A DNA stretch of 64,000 nt from Kuafuiihalomonas sp964473255 (GCA_964473255.1 CAYYOT010000009.1:41534-105533), one strand, 5' to 3'. Numbered from the stretch's first letter, positions 23,306-32,192 are shown. A program made the numbers and translations. Notes: generated by a model not told the origin, from the sequence alone.

Positions 23306-24314
23306 CCGTGCCGTAGCGCTCCACGTAGCCGCGAGCCTCTTCGACGTCGGCCCTGGGTCCGATCACCAAGCCAGTGCGGGCATGGAGACCGTCGGGCATG
23401 ATGTCGAGCACCGGCTTCACCCCGTCGGTCGCTGCCCCGCCCGCGGCTTCGGCGATGAAGGCGAGAGGGTTGCACTCGTACAGGAGGCGCAGCTTGCCTC
23501 GCGGGGAGCGATTGTCGGCCGGGTACAAGAACAGCCCCCCGTAGATCAGATTCCGATGGAAGTCGGCGACCAGCGACCCGATGTGTCGGCTCGAAACCCG
23601 TCGCTTGTTTTCGTCGTTCCGCTCGATGATGCCGTTGACGAACGGCCTGACCCACTTCGGCCAGTAGGGGCCGTTGCACTCGTTAACGGAAAGCAGACGC
23701 GTGCGTTCCGGCATTCGGAGATTGGGTCGCGTCAAGAAGTACTCCCCCGCGGCGGGGTCGAGCGTGAAGCAGTCGACCGAATTCCCGTCGGTGTAGACCA
23801 AGACGGTCGAGGAACCGTAGATGATGTAGCCGGCGATGACCTGTTCCCGGCCCGGGCGCAGGAAGTCGGACCGGAAGAGCTCGCTCGGATCCTTGCGCTT
23901 GTAGATGGCGAAGATCGTCCCGATGGATACGTTGGCATCGATGTTCGATGAACCGTCGAGCGGGTCGAACATGACGATGTAGTCGCCGGCGTCCGGCGTC
24001 GGGACCTCGATGGTCTCGTGCTCCTCCTCCGACGCCATCCCGGCCACGCAGCCGGAACGACCGAGCACGTTCACCAGTTCGTCTTGGGCGATCCGATCGA
24101 GAACTTGCACGGTCTCCCCCTGCACGTTCACGTCGCCGGTCGTGCCCCAGATTTCGATGAGGCCCGCGCGCCGTACCTGAGCCTGAATCAGTTTGCCGGC
24201 GACGCCGATCTGGGTCAGCAGCGCCGACAGCTGCCCACGAGCATCCGGATGGTGGCTTTGCTTTCGGAGGATGTGCTGGGTGAGGGTGATGGACTGCGAT
24301 TGGCCGGTTTGCAT
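23298..24314 (-). CDS. fbp: Fructose-1,6-bisphosphatase class I
   Basis: 338 residues from ATG at 24314, with GGGAGT as ribosome-binding site. Class I signatures: SEEEHETIEV (metal-binding Glu), the FDPLDGSSNIDANVSIGTIFAIY metal and phosphate core, SLVADFHRNLIYGG and GKLRLLYECNPLAFIAEAAGG. Reaction: fructose 1,6-bisphosphate to fructose 6-phosphate, the committed step of gluconeogenesis, in the cytoplasm with Mg. It is the first gene of the minus-strand operon fbp-mutH-cNMP/DUF4388-desulfhydrase. It is unusual to find it coupled to a DNA repair gene. Confidence 0.97.
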   Translation of the reverse strand: MQTGQSQSITLTQHILRKQSHHPDARGQLSALLTQIGVAGKLIQAQVRRAGLIEIWGTTGDVNVQGETVQVLDRIAQDELVNVLGRSGCVAGMASEEEHETIEVPTPDAGDYIVMFDPLDGSSNIDANVSIGTIFAIYKRKDPSELFRSDFLRPGREQVIAGYIIYGSSTVLVYTDGNSVDCFTLDPAAGEYFLTRPNLRMPERTRLLSVNECNGPYWPKWVRPFVNGIIERNDENKRRVSSRHIGSLVADFHRNLIYGGLFLYPADNRSPRGKLRLLYECNPLAFIAEAAGGAATDGVKPVLDIMPDGLHARTGLVIGPRADVEEARGYVERYGTDA

Positions 24315-24461
24315 GAAGGAACTCCCAGTGCGGGAATTCAGCGTATCCAGATGAGCTTCCGGGGACCAGTCCAAGATCAAACCGGGTGGTTCACGCTGGC
24401 TTTTCGCGATTTTGCAGAGAGGGCTTCTCAGTCTGGGTTGGTTGGAGCGAGAGGGTCGACT

Positions 24462-25259
24462 GTGTTCCGTGCCTGTCCTTCCTGCGGCCGTGCGGTGGTC
24501 GTCCCGGGTAACCGTCCCGTCCGGTGCCCGGCGTGCTCCGCGTCGGTGACTCCGGATGCCCGCGACGGTGGGTCGGGTCGCGATGAGGCCCAGCAGGCTC
24601 AAGAAGAGCGCGCGCCGACGGCGGTGACGACCGATGAGGCACCCGCGAGCCAGCCTCCGCAGTCGACTTTTCTCGCCGAACTCGTAGACCGCATGGACCC
24701 CGTGCCCTGGGATGATCCGGAGCGCCCGCTGGCCGCGCGTGCCGCCGGGACGCTCGTGCACCTGAGTCTCGACCCGGTGGGCTTCTTCCGCCGCATGGCG
24801 GCCGACCGGGATGCCGGGGCGACTCCGTTGGCTCTGGTCTCGATCACCGGATTCGCTCTCGGCCTCGCCTGGTTCATGGGGTCGGCTTTCGTCCGGGCGG
24901 GCTCCAGTCTGAGCCCGACCCTGATCCTGTTGGAGCTGACCGCTTTGAACGTCGCGTTCATCGTCCTGTTTGCCGTCATTCAGGTTGCAGCGTCGGCCGT
25001 GCTCTTGTCGAGTCGCGGCTCGAGCCTGAAAACGCTGCGTCGATCCGCCGCCTTCGCGGCCGTCCCGCTGTTCTGGGGCGTCGTGCCCGTGCTCGGCACG
25101 GTGCTCGGCGCGGGGCTCAGCCTTCGGGCGTACGTGGTTGCGCTGCGCTTGCGCCATCGACTTTCGGCGCGCAAGGCGTGGGCCTTGGCTTTGCTTCCGA
25201 CGTGGGGCCTAGCCGCCGCGGCGCTTGCGGTGGTCGTGACGATCGCGCTCCTCTTGTGA
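24462..25259 (+). CDS. Zinc-ribbon, multi-pass membrane protein (Yip1-like)
   Basis: 265 residues from GTG at 24462, preceded by GAGAGGGT. The start is chosen because it places a zinc ribbon right at the N-terminus (FRACPSCGRAVVV...VRCPACSASV, two CxxC pairs). After an acidic, low-complexity linker come a HLSLDPVGFFRRM amphipathic stretch and four to five hydrophobic helices (LALVSITGFALGLAWFMG, LTALNVAFIVLFAVIQVAA, FWGVVPVLGTVLGAG, ALALLPTWGLAAAALAV). This resembles Yip1-domain proteins often found with zinc-ribbon leaders in myxobacteria. Function unknown. plsY starts 2 bases after its stop. Confidence 0.75.
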   Translation: MFRACPSCGRAVVVPGNRPVRCPACSASVTPDARDGGSGRDEAQQAQEERAPTAVTTDEAPASQPPQSTFLAELVDRMDPVPWDDPERPLAARAAGTLVHLSLDPVGFFRRMAADRDAGATPLALVSITGFALGLAWFMGSAFVRAGSSLSPTLILLELTALNVAFIVLFAVIQVAASAVLLSSRGSSLKTLRRSAAFAAVPLFWGVVPVLGTVLGAGLSLRAYVVALRLRHRLSARKAWALALLPTWGLAAAALAVVVTIALLL

Positions 25260-25260
25260 C

Positions 25261-25860
25261 GTGTTGCCGCTGCTCGTCGCCGTGAGCGCATACTTCATCG
25301 GCTCGATCCCCTTCGGTGTGCTCTTCGCGCGCTACGGCGCACGGGTCGACCCTCGTCAGGCCGGGAGCGGAAACATCGGCGCGACCAACGTGGCCCGGAC
25401 CGCGGGCAGGAAGTGGGGGATCGCGACATTCGTCTTGGACTTCGCCAAAGGGGCCGTCCCCACGGTGGTCGCGGCGCTCGCGTTCCCTTCTCCCTGGCCG
25501 GTTTTGACCGGGTTCGCGGCCATCGTCGGGCACGTGGCGTCGGTGTTCTTGGGCTTTCGCGGAGGCAAAGGGGTCGCGACCGCGGCCGGAGTGTTCGCGG
25601 TGCTCGGCCCGGCCTGCTTGGGCTGGTCTTTGGTGGCCTTCGCCCTCGCGACCGCCGTCACCCGGACCGTGGGGGCTGGTTCGCTCGCGGCGGCCGTGGG
25701 TTTGGTACTGGCCGCCGAGCTGCGCCAGGAGGACGCCGGCTTGCGCGGTTTGGCGTGGGTGGCCGCCACGATCATCGTCGTCCGTCACTCGGGCAACATC
25801 CGTCGGATGCTCGGTCGGTCCGAGGAGCACCGGGCCGCGGATGATGAGAACGCGAGCTAG
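25261..25860 (+). CDS. plsY: Glycerol-3-phosphate acyltransferase (acyl-phosphate dependent)
   Basis: 199 residues from GTG at 25261. All three PlsY motifs are present: FIGSIPFGVLFAR, QAGSGNIGATNVARTAG and FLGFRGGKGVATA, plus the final RHSGNIRRMLG. Five hydrophobic helices span the sequence. Reaction: transfer of the acyl group from acyl phosphate to glycerol-3-phosphate, giving lysophosphatidic acid at the inner membrane. Its partner PlsX is not in the window. The next gene starts inside its 3' end (20-base overlap). Confidence 0.96.
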   Translation: MLPLLVAVSAYFIGSIPFGVLFARYGARVDPRQAGSGNIGATNVARTAGRKWGIATFVLDFAKGAVPTVVAALAFPSPWPVLTGFAAIVGHVASVFLGFRGGKGVATAAGVFAVLGPACLGWSLVAFALATAVTRTVGAGSLAAAVGLVLAAELRQEDAGLRGLAWVAATIIVVRHSGNIRRMLGRSEEHRAADDENAS

Positions 25861-26644
25861 TCAGCTGCTCTTGCGGCAGTGGTGGCGCTGGCGGCGCCAT
25901 GGCCGCGATCCTCGACGCTGGTTTCGGGCTGCTCGATTCGCCGTATCCCGCTTCGGGGGGAGCGGCGACTACCAGCCCTTCGTGATCGTCACGCGCTCGC
26001 GCAGCGGCTCGAACCTGTTGGTCTCCATGCTCGATGGTCATCCGCAGACTCACGTGGAAGGAGAGCTTCTCGGACGGGTCTGGGGCGGATCGGTCGACGG
26101 CATACTCGACCGCCTCTTCCGCTCGTATCCGTCGTTCGTGACGGCGGTCGGCTTCAAGTACTTCTATTACCACCCCGTCGACGGCGACCCCGAGCAGGCG
26201 TGGCGCGCATTGGAGCGTCGCGAAGGTCTACGCTTCATTCATCTGACGCGCCGGAACCTGCTGCGCATCGAAGTGTCCCGTCGACTCGCCGCGTCGACGG
26301 GAACCTGGTCTCAGCGCCGTCCGGCATCGACACGATTCAAAGAGCCCGTGCACTTGACCGCGCCCGACCTCGAGCGGCGCTTCGAAGTCACGCGCCGGCA
26401 CGAGGCCATGGCCCGGGCGCGCTTCGGGCGCAAACCATGGTTCGAGCTTAGCTACGAGGATCTCATCGCCGACCCCGCCGGCCGCGCCTCCGACGTGCAG
26501 CGCTTCTTGGGATTGGATGTCCAGTCCGTCCGATCGCCCCTGGTTCGTCAGAATCCCGAACCGCTCTCGGCGTTGATCGCGAACTACGAAGCCTTGGCCG
26601 CCGACTTTCGCGATACGCGATGGGCGAGCTTCTTCGAGGAATGA
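25841..26644 (+). CDS. Sulfotransferase-family protein
   Basis: 267 residues beginning 20 bases before the plsY stop. The PAPS 5'-phosphosulfate loop is visible as VTRSRSGSNLLVSML at ~50. A 3'-phosphate motif region follows at ~130 (LRFIHLTRRNLLRIEVSRRL). The middle HLTAPDLERRFEVTRRH and late WFELSYEDLIADPAGRASDVQRFLG fit the Stf0/heparan-type family. Inferred role: transfer of sulfate from PAPS to a carbohydrate or lipid acceptor. The overlap with plsY hints at a lipid target, but this is speculative. No PAPS synthesis genes are nearby. Confidence 0.82.
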   Translation: MMRTRASQLLLRQWWRWRRHGRDPRRWFRAARFAVSRFGGSGDYQPFVIVTRSRSGSNLLVSMLDGHPQTHVEGELLGRVWGGSVDGILDRLFRSYPSFVTAVGFKYFYYHPVDGDPEQAWRALERREGLRFIHLTRRNLLRIEVSRRLAASTGTWSQRRPASTRFKEPVHLTAPDLERRFEVTRRHEAMARARFGRKPWFELSYEDLIADPAGRASDVQRFLGLDVQSVRSPLVRQNPEPLSALIANYEALAADFRDTRWASFFEE

Positions 26645-26646
26645 CT

Positions 26647-28020
26647 TCAGCGCACGAGGCGGAGCGACTCGCACGTCCGGAGACGGCGGAAATGCGCGCG
26701 TTGGGGAGCGGGAAGCCGGCGAGCTCGCTGCAACCGTTCGATCCGGTCGGCTGCATCGAGCCATCGCTCCAGTCGAACCGTCGACTGCTCCAGCTCCAGT
26801 AGCTGCTGCTGCGTGGTCTCCCAGAGCCCATTCCACCGCTTCAGGTCTTCGATCTCCGGGTCGGCGTTCAGGGCGGCCGAGGGTCGGTCGGTGGCGAGCA
26901 GTTTCCGTGCGACCGGGTGGTAGGGATTGACCAGCTCGGGCATGGCGCGAAGCAGCCGGTCGAGGATGCGACGTCGGGTCGCATCCCTCTCGTTGAAGCG
27001 CCGCTCTGCCTCCTCTTCGATCGAGCGACGCGCGAGGTCGGCCTGCTCCAGTTCGACGCGAACCGCTCGGACGGTCTTGGGCAAGGGGCGGACGACTCGA
27101 CTCAAGACCCACCGTTCCGGAGGCGGGGCGCGGTTCAGCAGCGCTCTGGTCGACGTTCGGTCAGCCGCCCGAACGGCAGGCATCATCGTACGCAGCCAGA
27201 CGTCCGATGACCGGATGGGACGGTCGATGGTCTCGTCGCGCACGACGGCGTAGGCGTGAGCCTCGGACCAGTCGATGTCGCCGTCCTTGTCGAGGTCGGC
27301 CTTGGTGTCTCCGAGTCCCCGAATGAACCAGTGGACGTACGATCGGCTGCTGGGGTCGTCGACGTCGGGCGTACAGCCGGCCGCCTCGCGGTCGGCGGGC
27401 ACGGCCGCGAATACGCAACGCGGCGGCTTGGGCACCGTCTTGTCTGCTTCGAAGGCCAGGCGGGCAAAGGCCCCGGAATGGCAGTGACCGAGCACGATGC
27501 CGACCGCGCCCCGATGCTCGCTGGCCTCGAGGACGACGTGGACGTCGTCGACCGTCACGCGCTGCTCTGCACCCCAGCCCTCGATGGCGGCCGAGCCTTC
27601 GTCGGTTTGAGGGGAGCCATGCCCCACGCCGACCACCAGTGCGGGACGTCCCGGCGCACTGGCTCGCGCCGCGCGCTCGATGCCGGCCAGAATGCCGGAA
27701 CGGTCGGCGGCACCGGCGTCCAGTGTCGTCGGTCGATAGGCGACGTTCAGGTTGTCGGTGCGATCGAAGACCAGCGCGAGGAGCTCCGTGGGCTCGCCGG
27801 CATCGTTTGTGACCTGCACGACGCGCCCTTCGCCCGTGCCGGCGGCGAAGGCGATCGCGGGACGGAAGGGCTCGAGAGCCCCGGCGACCTCCAGAACGTG
27901 GCTCTCGATCGAAGCCTGGGTGCCCTCCGGTCCCCAGCCGCCGCCGAAGACGAAGACGGGGGAGGAGGTGCCCTCGGCCGCCGGGAATGCTCCGAGCAGC
28001 ACGAGGGCGGAGATGATCAT
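26647..28020 (-). CDS. Exported caspase-fold (clan CD-like) protein with an EF-hand loop
   Basis: 457 residues from ATG at 28020. A signal peptide (MIISALVLLGAFPAAEG) precedes a caspase-like core: strand ALVVGVGHGSP ending in the candidate catalytic His134, and strand GIVLGHCHSGAFARLAF with candidate Cys180 in the C-H-S-G context typical of clan CD peptidases. Residues 242-253 are a textbook 12-residue EF-hand loop (DLDKDGDIDWSE), as in other bacterial caspase-like proteins. From ~300 the chain is a long charged helical region (QADLARRSIEEEAERR). Inferred: periplasmic or secreted Ca-responsive protease or pseudo-protease. ATGA overlap with the upstream coiled-coil gene indicates coupled synthesis. 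Confidence 0.75.
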   Translation of the reverse strand: MIISALVLLGAFPAAEGTSSPVFVFGGGWGPEGTQASIESHVLEVAGALEPFRPAIAFAAGTGEGRVVQVTNDAGEPTELLALVFDRTDNLNVAYRPTTLDAGAADRSGILAGIERAARASAPGRPALVVGVGHGSPQTDEGSAAIEGWGAEQRVTVDDVHVVLEASEHRGAVGIVLGHCHSGAFARLAFEADKTVPKPPRCVFAAVPADREAAGCTPDVDDPSSRSYVHWFIRGLGDTKADLDKDGDIDWSEAHAYAVVRDETIDRPIRSSDVWLRTMMPAVRAADRTSTRALLNRAPPPERWVLSRVVRPLPKTVRAVRVELEQADLARRSIEEEAERRFNERDATRRRILDRLLRAMPELVNPYHPVARKLLATDRPSAALNADPEIEDLKRWNGLWETTQQQLLELEQSTVRLERWLDAADRIERLQRARRLPAPQRAHFRRLRTCESLRLVR

Positions 28021-29030
28021 GACCGGTGGGCCTCGGCGGACGTCCGGTCCGCGGGCTCGGGCTCCGGGGTTGTCTCGGCGTCGGCCTCGGCCTCGGGTTC
28101 AGAAGCGGCCGCCTCTTCGACGCTCGAGGTGGCCGTCTCGGGCTCCGGGGCGTCGGCCACGGCCTCGGGTTCGGACGTGTTCGCCTCCTCGACGGTCGCG
28201 GCGGGTGCGGTGGCCGTCTCGGGTTCCGGAGCGATCGCTTCCGGAGCGGTCTCGGAATCATCGCCGACCTCCGGAACGCGCCGGCTGAGCTCGTCGGGGC
28301 GCTTCGCCCCCTCGTACTTTCGGCGGAGCAGCGCCAGCCGGTCTTCGGCAACTTCGAGCTGACCCTTGATGACCAGGTAGAGCTGGTGATGATTGGCCGC
28401 TCGCCGGTGTCCGGCTTTGGCCTCCGATTCGGCTTTCCGCAGGGCCTTCCTCAGCTCGCGCTCTTTGTCGGTCGCCGCGGCCTCGAGCGCCTTGAGTTTC
28501 TCGCTCGTGGCCTTCACCAGGGCCTCGGGATCCAGGTTGTCCGCCTGGCCGTCGGCGAGCTTTCGCGCGGCCGCTTCGGTCTCGCGCCGCCGGCGCTCCG
28601 CCGCCTCCGCGAGTCGCTTCGCTTCGGCTCGGGCGGCCTCGAGCTGTCGATTGAGCGCCTGGATTTGCTTGCGATGCTCGGCCTCGACCTGCTGACTCGA
28701 GATTCGAACCGTCGCGGCGGCGGAATCCGCCGCGGCATCGCTCGGGTCCTTCGGCGCAGCCTTGGTCTGCGTCTTGGCTTCGTGGCGGTCCTTCTTGAGA
28801 CGGTCGAGCTTGTTGCGGGTGTCCTGAAGCTGCTTTTTCAGCTGCTCCAGTTCCTCGGCTTTGTGACCAGCCGAGCGCTGCGCGGCCTCGACCTCCTTCA
28901 GCCGGGCCTCGAGGGCGCGCTCGCTCTGGCGAACTTCTTCGCTGAGTTGGCCCGTTCTGCGCACCAGATAGGCGCACGCGGCGCCCAGGGCCAGCAATAC
29001 GAGGATGAGGATGGATTGAAACTCGTTCAT
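28017..29030 (-). CDS. Membrane-anchored coiled-coil protein with acidic Ala/Pro/Glu-rich tail
   Basis: 337 residues. One N-terminal membrane helix (FQSILILVLLALGAACAYLV) is followed by a coiled coil from ~25 to ~225, rich in Glu, Lys, Ala and Gln heptads (LEQLKKQLQDTRNKLDRLKKD, IQALNRQLEAARAEAKRLAE), then a ~90-residue low-complexity tail of repeated PEPETA and SEPEA units. No catalytic motif. Inferred: a bitopic scaffold that could organise an envelope complex together with the caspase-fold protein whose start codon overlaps its stop (ATGA). It diverges from the Ser/Thr kinase gene across 108 bases. Confidence 0.75.
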   Translation of the reverse strand: MNEFQSILILVLLALGAACAYLVRRTGQLSEEVRQSERALEARLKEVEAAQRSAGHKAEELEQLKKQLQDTRNKLDRLKKDRHEAKTQTKAAPKDPSDAAADSAAATVRISSQQVEAEHRKQIQALNRQLEAARAEAKRLAEAAERRRRETEAAARKLADGQADNLDPEALVKATSEKLKALEAAATDKERELRKALRKAESEAKAGHRRAANHHQLYLVIKGQLEVAEDRLALLRRKYEGAKRPDELSRRVPEVGDDSETAPEAIAPEPETATAPAATVEEANTSEPEAVADAPEPETATSSVEEAAASEPEAEADAETTPEPEPADRTSAEAHRS

Positions 29031-29138
29031 CGCGATGGGCCTCCGGTCTTGAACCGACGGCGGAGGCCGGGCATTAACCTACTCTGACTCGGGCCGACAA
29101 GAACGTCGGCGCCCGGCCGACCGCCGGCAAGCGCATCG

Positions 29139-31727
29139 ATGCCGTCCAAAAGTACGTCCCTGACCGACTCAGACCGCGCTCTGGCCGCCCAGCTGGTCGC
29201 TCGTGACCTCGTTCCTCTGCACGAAATCGCCGCCCTTCTCGACCGCGAGGTCCCCTTGGGGCCTGCCCTCGTGCAGACCGGTCGACTGGCCCGGGAGACC
29301 CTTGATGAGCTGCTCCGAGAGCTCGACGGTTCGCTGCCCCAGACCATCTCCACCACCCCACCTCCGGGTCTCGGCGTGACTCGCGCCCGTCGCCCGTCGA
29401 ACCCCGGACCACCCAGCGAAGACCACCGCTCCCGCTACGAAATGCTCGGTGAGCTCGGCCGGGGAGGAATGGGCCGCATCGTGGCGGCCCGCGACCGCGA
29501 CATCGGCCGGGAAGTGGCCATCAAGGTGCTCTTGCCGGGAGCGGATGGCCCCGATGCCGCCGAGCGCCGGTTCTGGACCGAAGTTCAGGCGACGGGACAG
29601 CTGGAGCACCCTTCGATCATTCCCGTGCACGACGTTGGGCGCCTCCCGACCGGCGAGCCCTACTACGTGATGAAGCGCCTCAGCGGAACCAATCTGGGGC
29701 ACGTCCTGCGCGGGCTCCGGCGCAAGGATCCTGCTTTCGAGCGCGATTTCACCCGGGCCCGCCTGCTGACCGTTTTCCAGCAGATCGCGTACGCGGTCGC
29801 TTTCGCCCACAGTCACGGGGTCATCCACCGAGACATCAAGCCCGGGAACATCATGGTGGGTGAATTCGGTGAGGCGCTCCTGATCGACTGGGGCTTGGCG
29901 AAGATCGTGGATCGCGACGATCCGGCGGTCACTGCCGAACCGAGTCGGGTCGTGGTGGAAGCCGGGTCGGACACGGCGAGCGGCACGATCACCGGGACGC
30001 CGCAGTACCTCTCGCCGGAGGCGACGGAGGGCGACCCAGGTCGCATCGACTCGCGCTCCGATGTGTACGGCCTGGGCGCCGTTCTCTACGAGATCCTCAC
30101 GCTCGAGCCTCCGTACGAGGACCTGGGGTTCGTCCCCACCGTGATGAGCGTGCGCCAGGGGCGGGTGGTGTCGCCTCGACTTCGCGCCCCGCGGGCTCAG
30201 ATCCCGAAGGATCTCGAAGAGCTCTGTCTGCGGGCCATGGCGAAGCAGCCCTCGGATCGACCCTCGGCGAAGGAGCTCGCTGATGACGTCGGCCGGGTGC
30301 TCGAGGGCGCGCGCGAGCGGGACCGTCGACAGCGTGAGGCTCGAGCGCGGGTGAACGAAGGACGGTCGGCCGCGGACCGACACAAGCTTCTGCGCCTCGA
30401 GCTTCGACAGGCGGAGTCGGAGGCGAAGCGTCTGCAGCTACGGGTTCCGGTCTGGGCGAGCGCCTCCGAGAAGCGCGAGCTGTGGGCGCTGGAGGATCGG
30501 GTGAGTGAGCTGAGGATCGAGGCGGTGTCCGCATTCGAGGAGGCGGAGGCAGCGTTCCTGCGGGCCCTGGGTGAGGTCCCGGACGACCGGCAGGCTCGGA
30601 GCGCCCTCGCGTCGCTGTACTTCGCGCGATTCTTGGAGGCCGAGCACCAGCGCGACCCCGAAGCACAGCGGTACTACCGAAGCCTGGTTCTCCGGTACGA
30701 TGATGGTTCCTGGGTCTCGACGCTCGACGGTCGAGGTCAGCTGTCCGTACAGACGCACCACACCGGCCTCCGTGCCCGATTGGCTCGATTCGAAGCCCGC
30801 GACCGAGTGCTGCGTCCCATCGAGATCCGGGATCTGGGTCGGCCTCCCTTTCCAGCGCTCGAGCTTCCGATGGGGAGCTACGTCATCACCTATGGATTCG
30901 GCGACGGGCATGAGCTGCGCCACCCCGTCCGCATCGGCCGCAGTGAGGACGTGACCGTCGACCTGCGACATCGCCCGCGAAACGCGATCGGTGAAGAGTA
31001 CGTGCTCATCCCCTCGGGGCCGGCCATCTTGGGGGGCGACGCGCTGGCGCACGGGAGTTGGGACCGTCGCGTGGTGGAGGTCGATGAGTTCCTCATCGCC
31101 CGCTACCCCGTGACCTGCGGTGAGTATCTCGCCTTCTTGGACGACGTCGCCCAGCGTTCGCTCGATGAGGCTTTGCGCCACGTACCTCGAGCGAGCCCTC
31201 ATGACGGCCACTACTGGGGGTTCGACGATCGGGAGCGACGCTTCGTGCTGCCGGAAGTGTCGCCCGGCGGGAACCGCTGGACGACAAACCTGCCGGTCAA
31301 CGGGGTGAGCGCTCGAGATGCGGCCGCCTACGTGCACTGGGTCCGAACCCGCACCGGAGAGCCGGTTCGACTGCCGCTCGAGACCGAGTGGGAGAAGGCG
31401 GCCCGAGGGGTCGATGGACGGTTTTTCCCGTGGGGCGACGACTTCGACCCGTCGTTTTGCAAGATGAAGGATTCGCGCGCCGCGGGGCCGCCCGAGCCCG
31501 AACCGGTGGGGAGCTTCGAGCTCGACTGCTCGGTCTACGGTGTTCGGGACATGGCGGGAGGGATGCGCGAGATGTGCTTGTCCGAGCGCGGCTCGATTCC
31601 CGTGGTGCGCGGCGGCTGCTGGTCCGACTCGGGGTTGTTCTGTCGACTGGCTTTTCGCCATCCGACCCAGGTCGACTTCGTCCACACCGGACTCGGCTTT
31701 CGCCTCGTCAAGGACGTGACCGCTTGA
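29139..31727 (+). CDS. Ser/Thr protein kinase fused to a formylglycine-enzyme-like (SUMF1) domain
   Basis: 862 residues. Residues ~1-65 resemble the MshEN/type II secretion ATPase N-terminal module (VPLHEIAALLDREVPLGPALVQTG). A Hanks-type kinase spans ~100-390: glycine loop GELGRGGMGRI, Lys129 in VAIKVL, HRDIKPGN with Asp232, DWG (Asp250) in place of DFG, and GTPQYLSPEA. A helical linker follows to ~610, then a SUMF1/FGE-type domain to the end (YVLIPSGPAILGGD, FPWGDDFDPSFCKM, GFRLVKD). The FGE cysteine pair is incomplete: RGGCWSDSGLFC keeps only the second Cys, so the domain is probably a ligand- or target-binding module. Architecture typical of Myxococcota and Planctomycetota. No transmembrane segment. 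Confidence 0.93.
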   Translation: MPSKSTSLTDSDRALAAQLVARDLVPLHEIAALLDREVPLGPALVQTGRLARETLDELLRELDGSLPQTISTTPPPGLGVTRARRPSNPGPPSEDHRSRYEMLGELGRGGMGRIVAARDRDIGREVAIKVLLPGADGPDAAERRFWTEVQATGQLEHPSIIPVHDVGRLPTGEPYYVMKRLSGTNLGHVLRGLRRKDPAFERDFTRARLLTVFQQIAYAVAFAHSHGVIHRDIKPGNIMVGEFGEALLIDWGLAKIVDRDDPAVTAEPSRVVVEAGSDTASGTITGTPQYLSPEATEGDPGRIDSRSDVYGLGAVLYEILTLEPPYEDLGFVPTVMSVRQGRVVSPRLRAPRAQIPKDLEELCLRAMAKQPSDRPSAKELADDVGRVLEGARERDRRQREARARVNEGRSAADRHKLLRLELRQAESEAKRLQLRVPVWASASEKRELWALEDRVSELRIEAVSAFEEAEAAFLRALGEVPDDRQARSALASLYFARFLEAEHQRDPEAQRYYRSLVLRYDDGSWVSTLDGRGQLSVQTHHTGLRARLARFEARDRVLRPIEIRDLGRPPFPALELPMGSYVITYGFGDGHELRHPVRIGRSEDVTVDLRHRPRNAIGEEYVLIPSGPAILGGDALAHGSWDRRVVEVDEFLIARYPVTCGEYLAFLDDVAQRSLDEALRHVPRASPHDGHYWGFDDRERRFVLPEVSPGGNRWTTNLPVNGVSARDAAAYVHWVRTRTGEPVRLPLETEWEKAARGVDGRFFPWGDDFDPSFCKMKDSRAAGPPEPEPVGSFELDCSVYGVRDMAGGMREMCLSERGSIPVVRGGCWSDSGLFCRLAFRHPTQVDFVHTGLGFRLVKDVTA

Positions 31728-31759
31728 CGAGGCCCCGAGGCCTGGCGTCAAGGTCCAGT

Positions 31760-32182
31760 ATGTCGGTCGGTCGGGTCGTTGGCGCAGGACTCCTTGCTGC
31801 CGGCCTGTGGGGATGCGGATGCGCGGGTCATCAGGGCCAGCCGGTGCCTGCGATCGACTGGCCCGAGGGTGACCCGGTCGCTGGCCGTGAGGCCTTCCTC
31901 TCGGCCGGCTGTCCCGAGTGCCACGCGGTCGCGGGGGTCGATGATCTGGACGACGTCGCCGATACCGTCGTGATCCTGGGGCAGCCCGGGCCGTCGATAC
32001 CCACCCGAGAGCGCTTGTTCGAGTGCATCATCAACCCGAGTCGGCACACGTCCCTTCGCTATCTGTCGGAAGACGCACAGGGGCACGCCGCGCCAGGTAT
32101 GCCCGACTTCTCGAGTCTCACGGTACGCGAGCTGATCGACATCGTCGCGTTTCTCGAGCAGGCCTACGTCTCGGGCGGCTAG
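31760..32182 (+). CDS. Mono-haem c-type cytochrome lipoprotein
   Basis: 140 residues. ATG at 31760 follows AAGG at good spacing. The signal peptide ends at a lipobox-like LWGC (Cys19). One haem site, CPECH, lies at ~50, and the axial Met is probably in AAPGMPDF near the C-terminus, followed by the family-typical VRELIDIVAFL helix. Inferred: periplasmic electron carrier anchored in a membrane. It sits between the kinase and the phosphohexomutase, 10 bases ahead of the latter, and may be co-transcribed with it. Confidence 0.87.
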   Translation: MSVGRVVGAGLLAAGLWGCGCAGHQGQPVPAIDWPEGDPVAGREAFLSAGCPECHAVAGVDDLDDVADTVVILGQPGPSIPTRERLFECIINPSRHTSLRYLSEDAQGHAAPGMPDFSSLTVRELIDIVAFLEQAYVSGG

Positions 32183-32192
32183 GCAATCGCGG

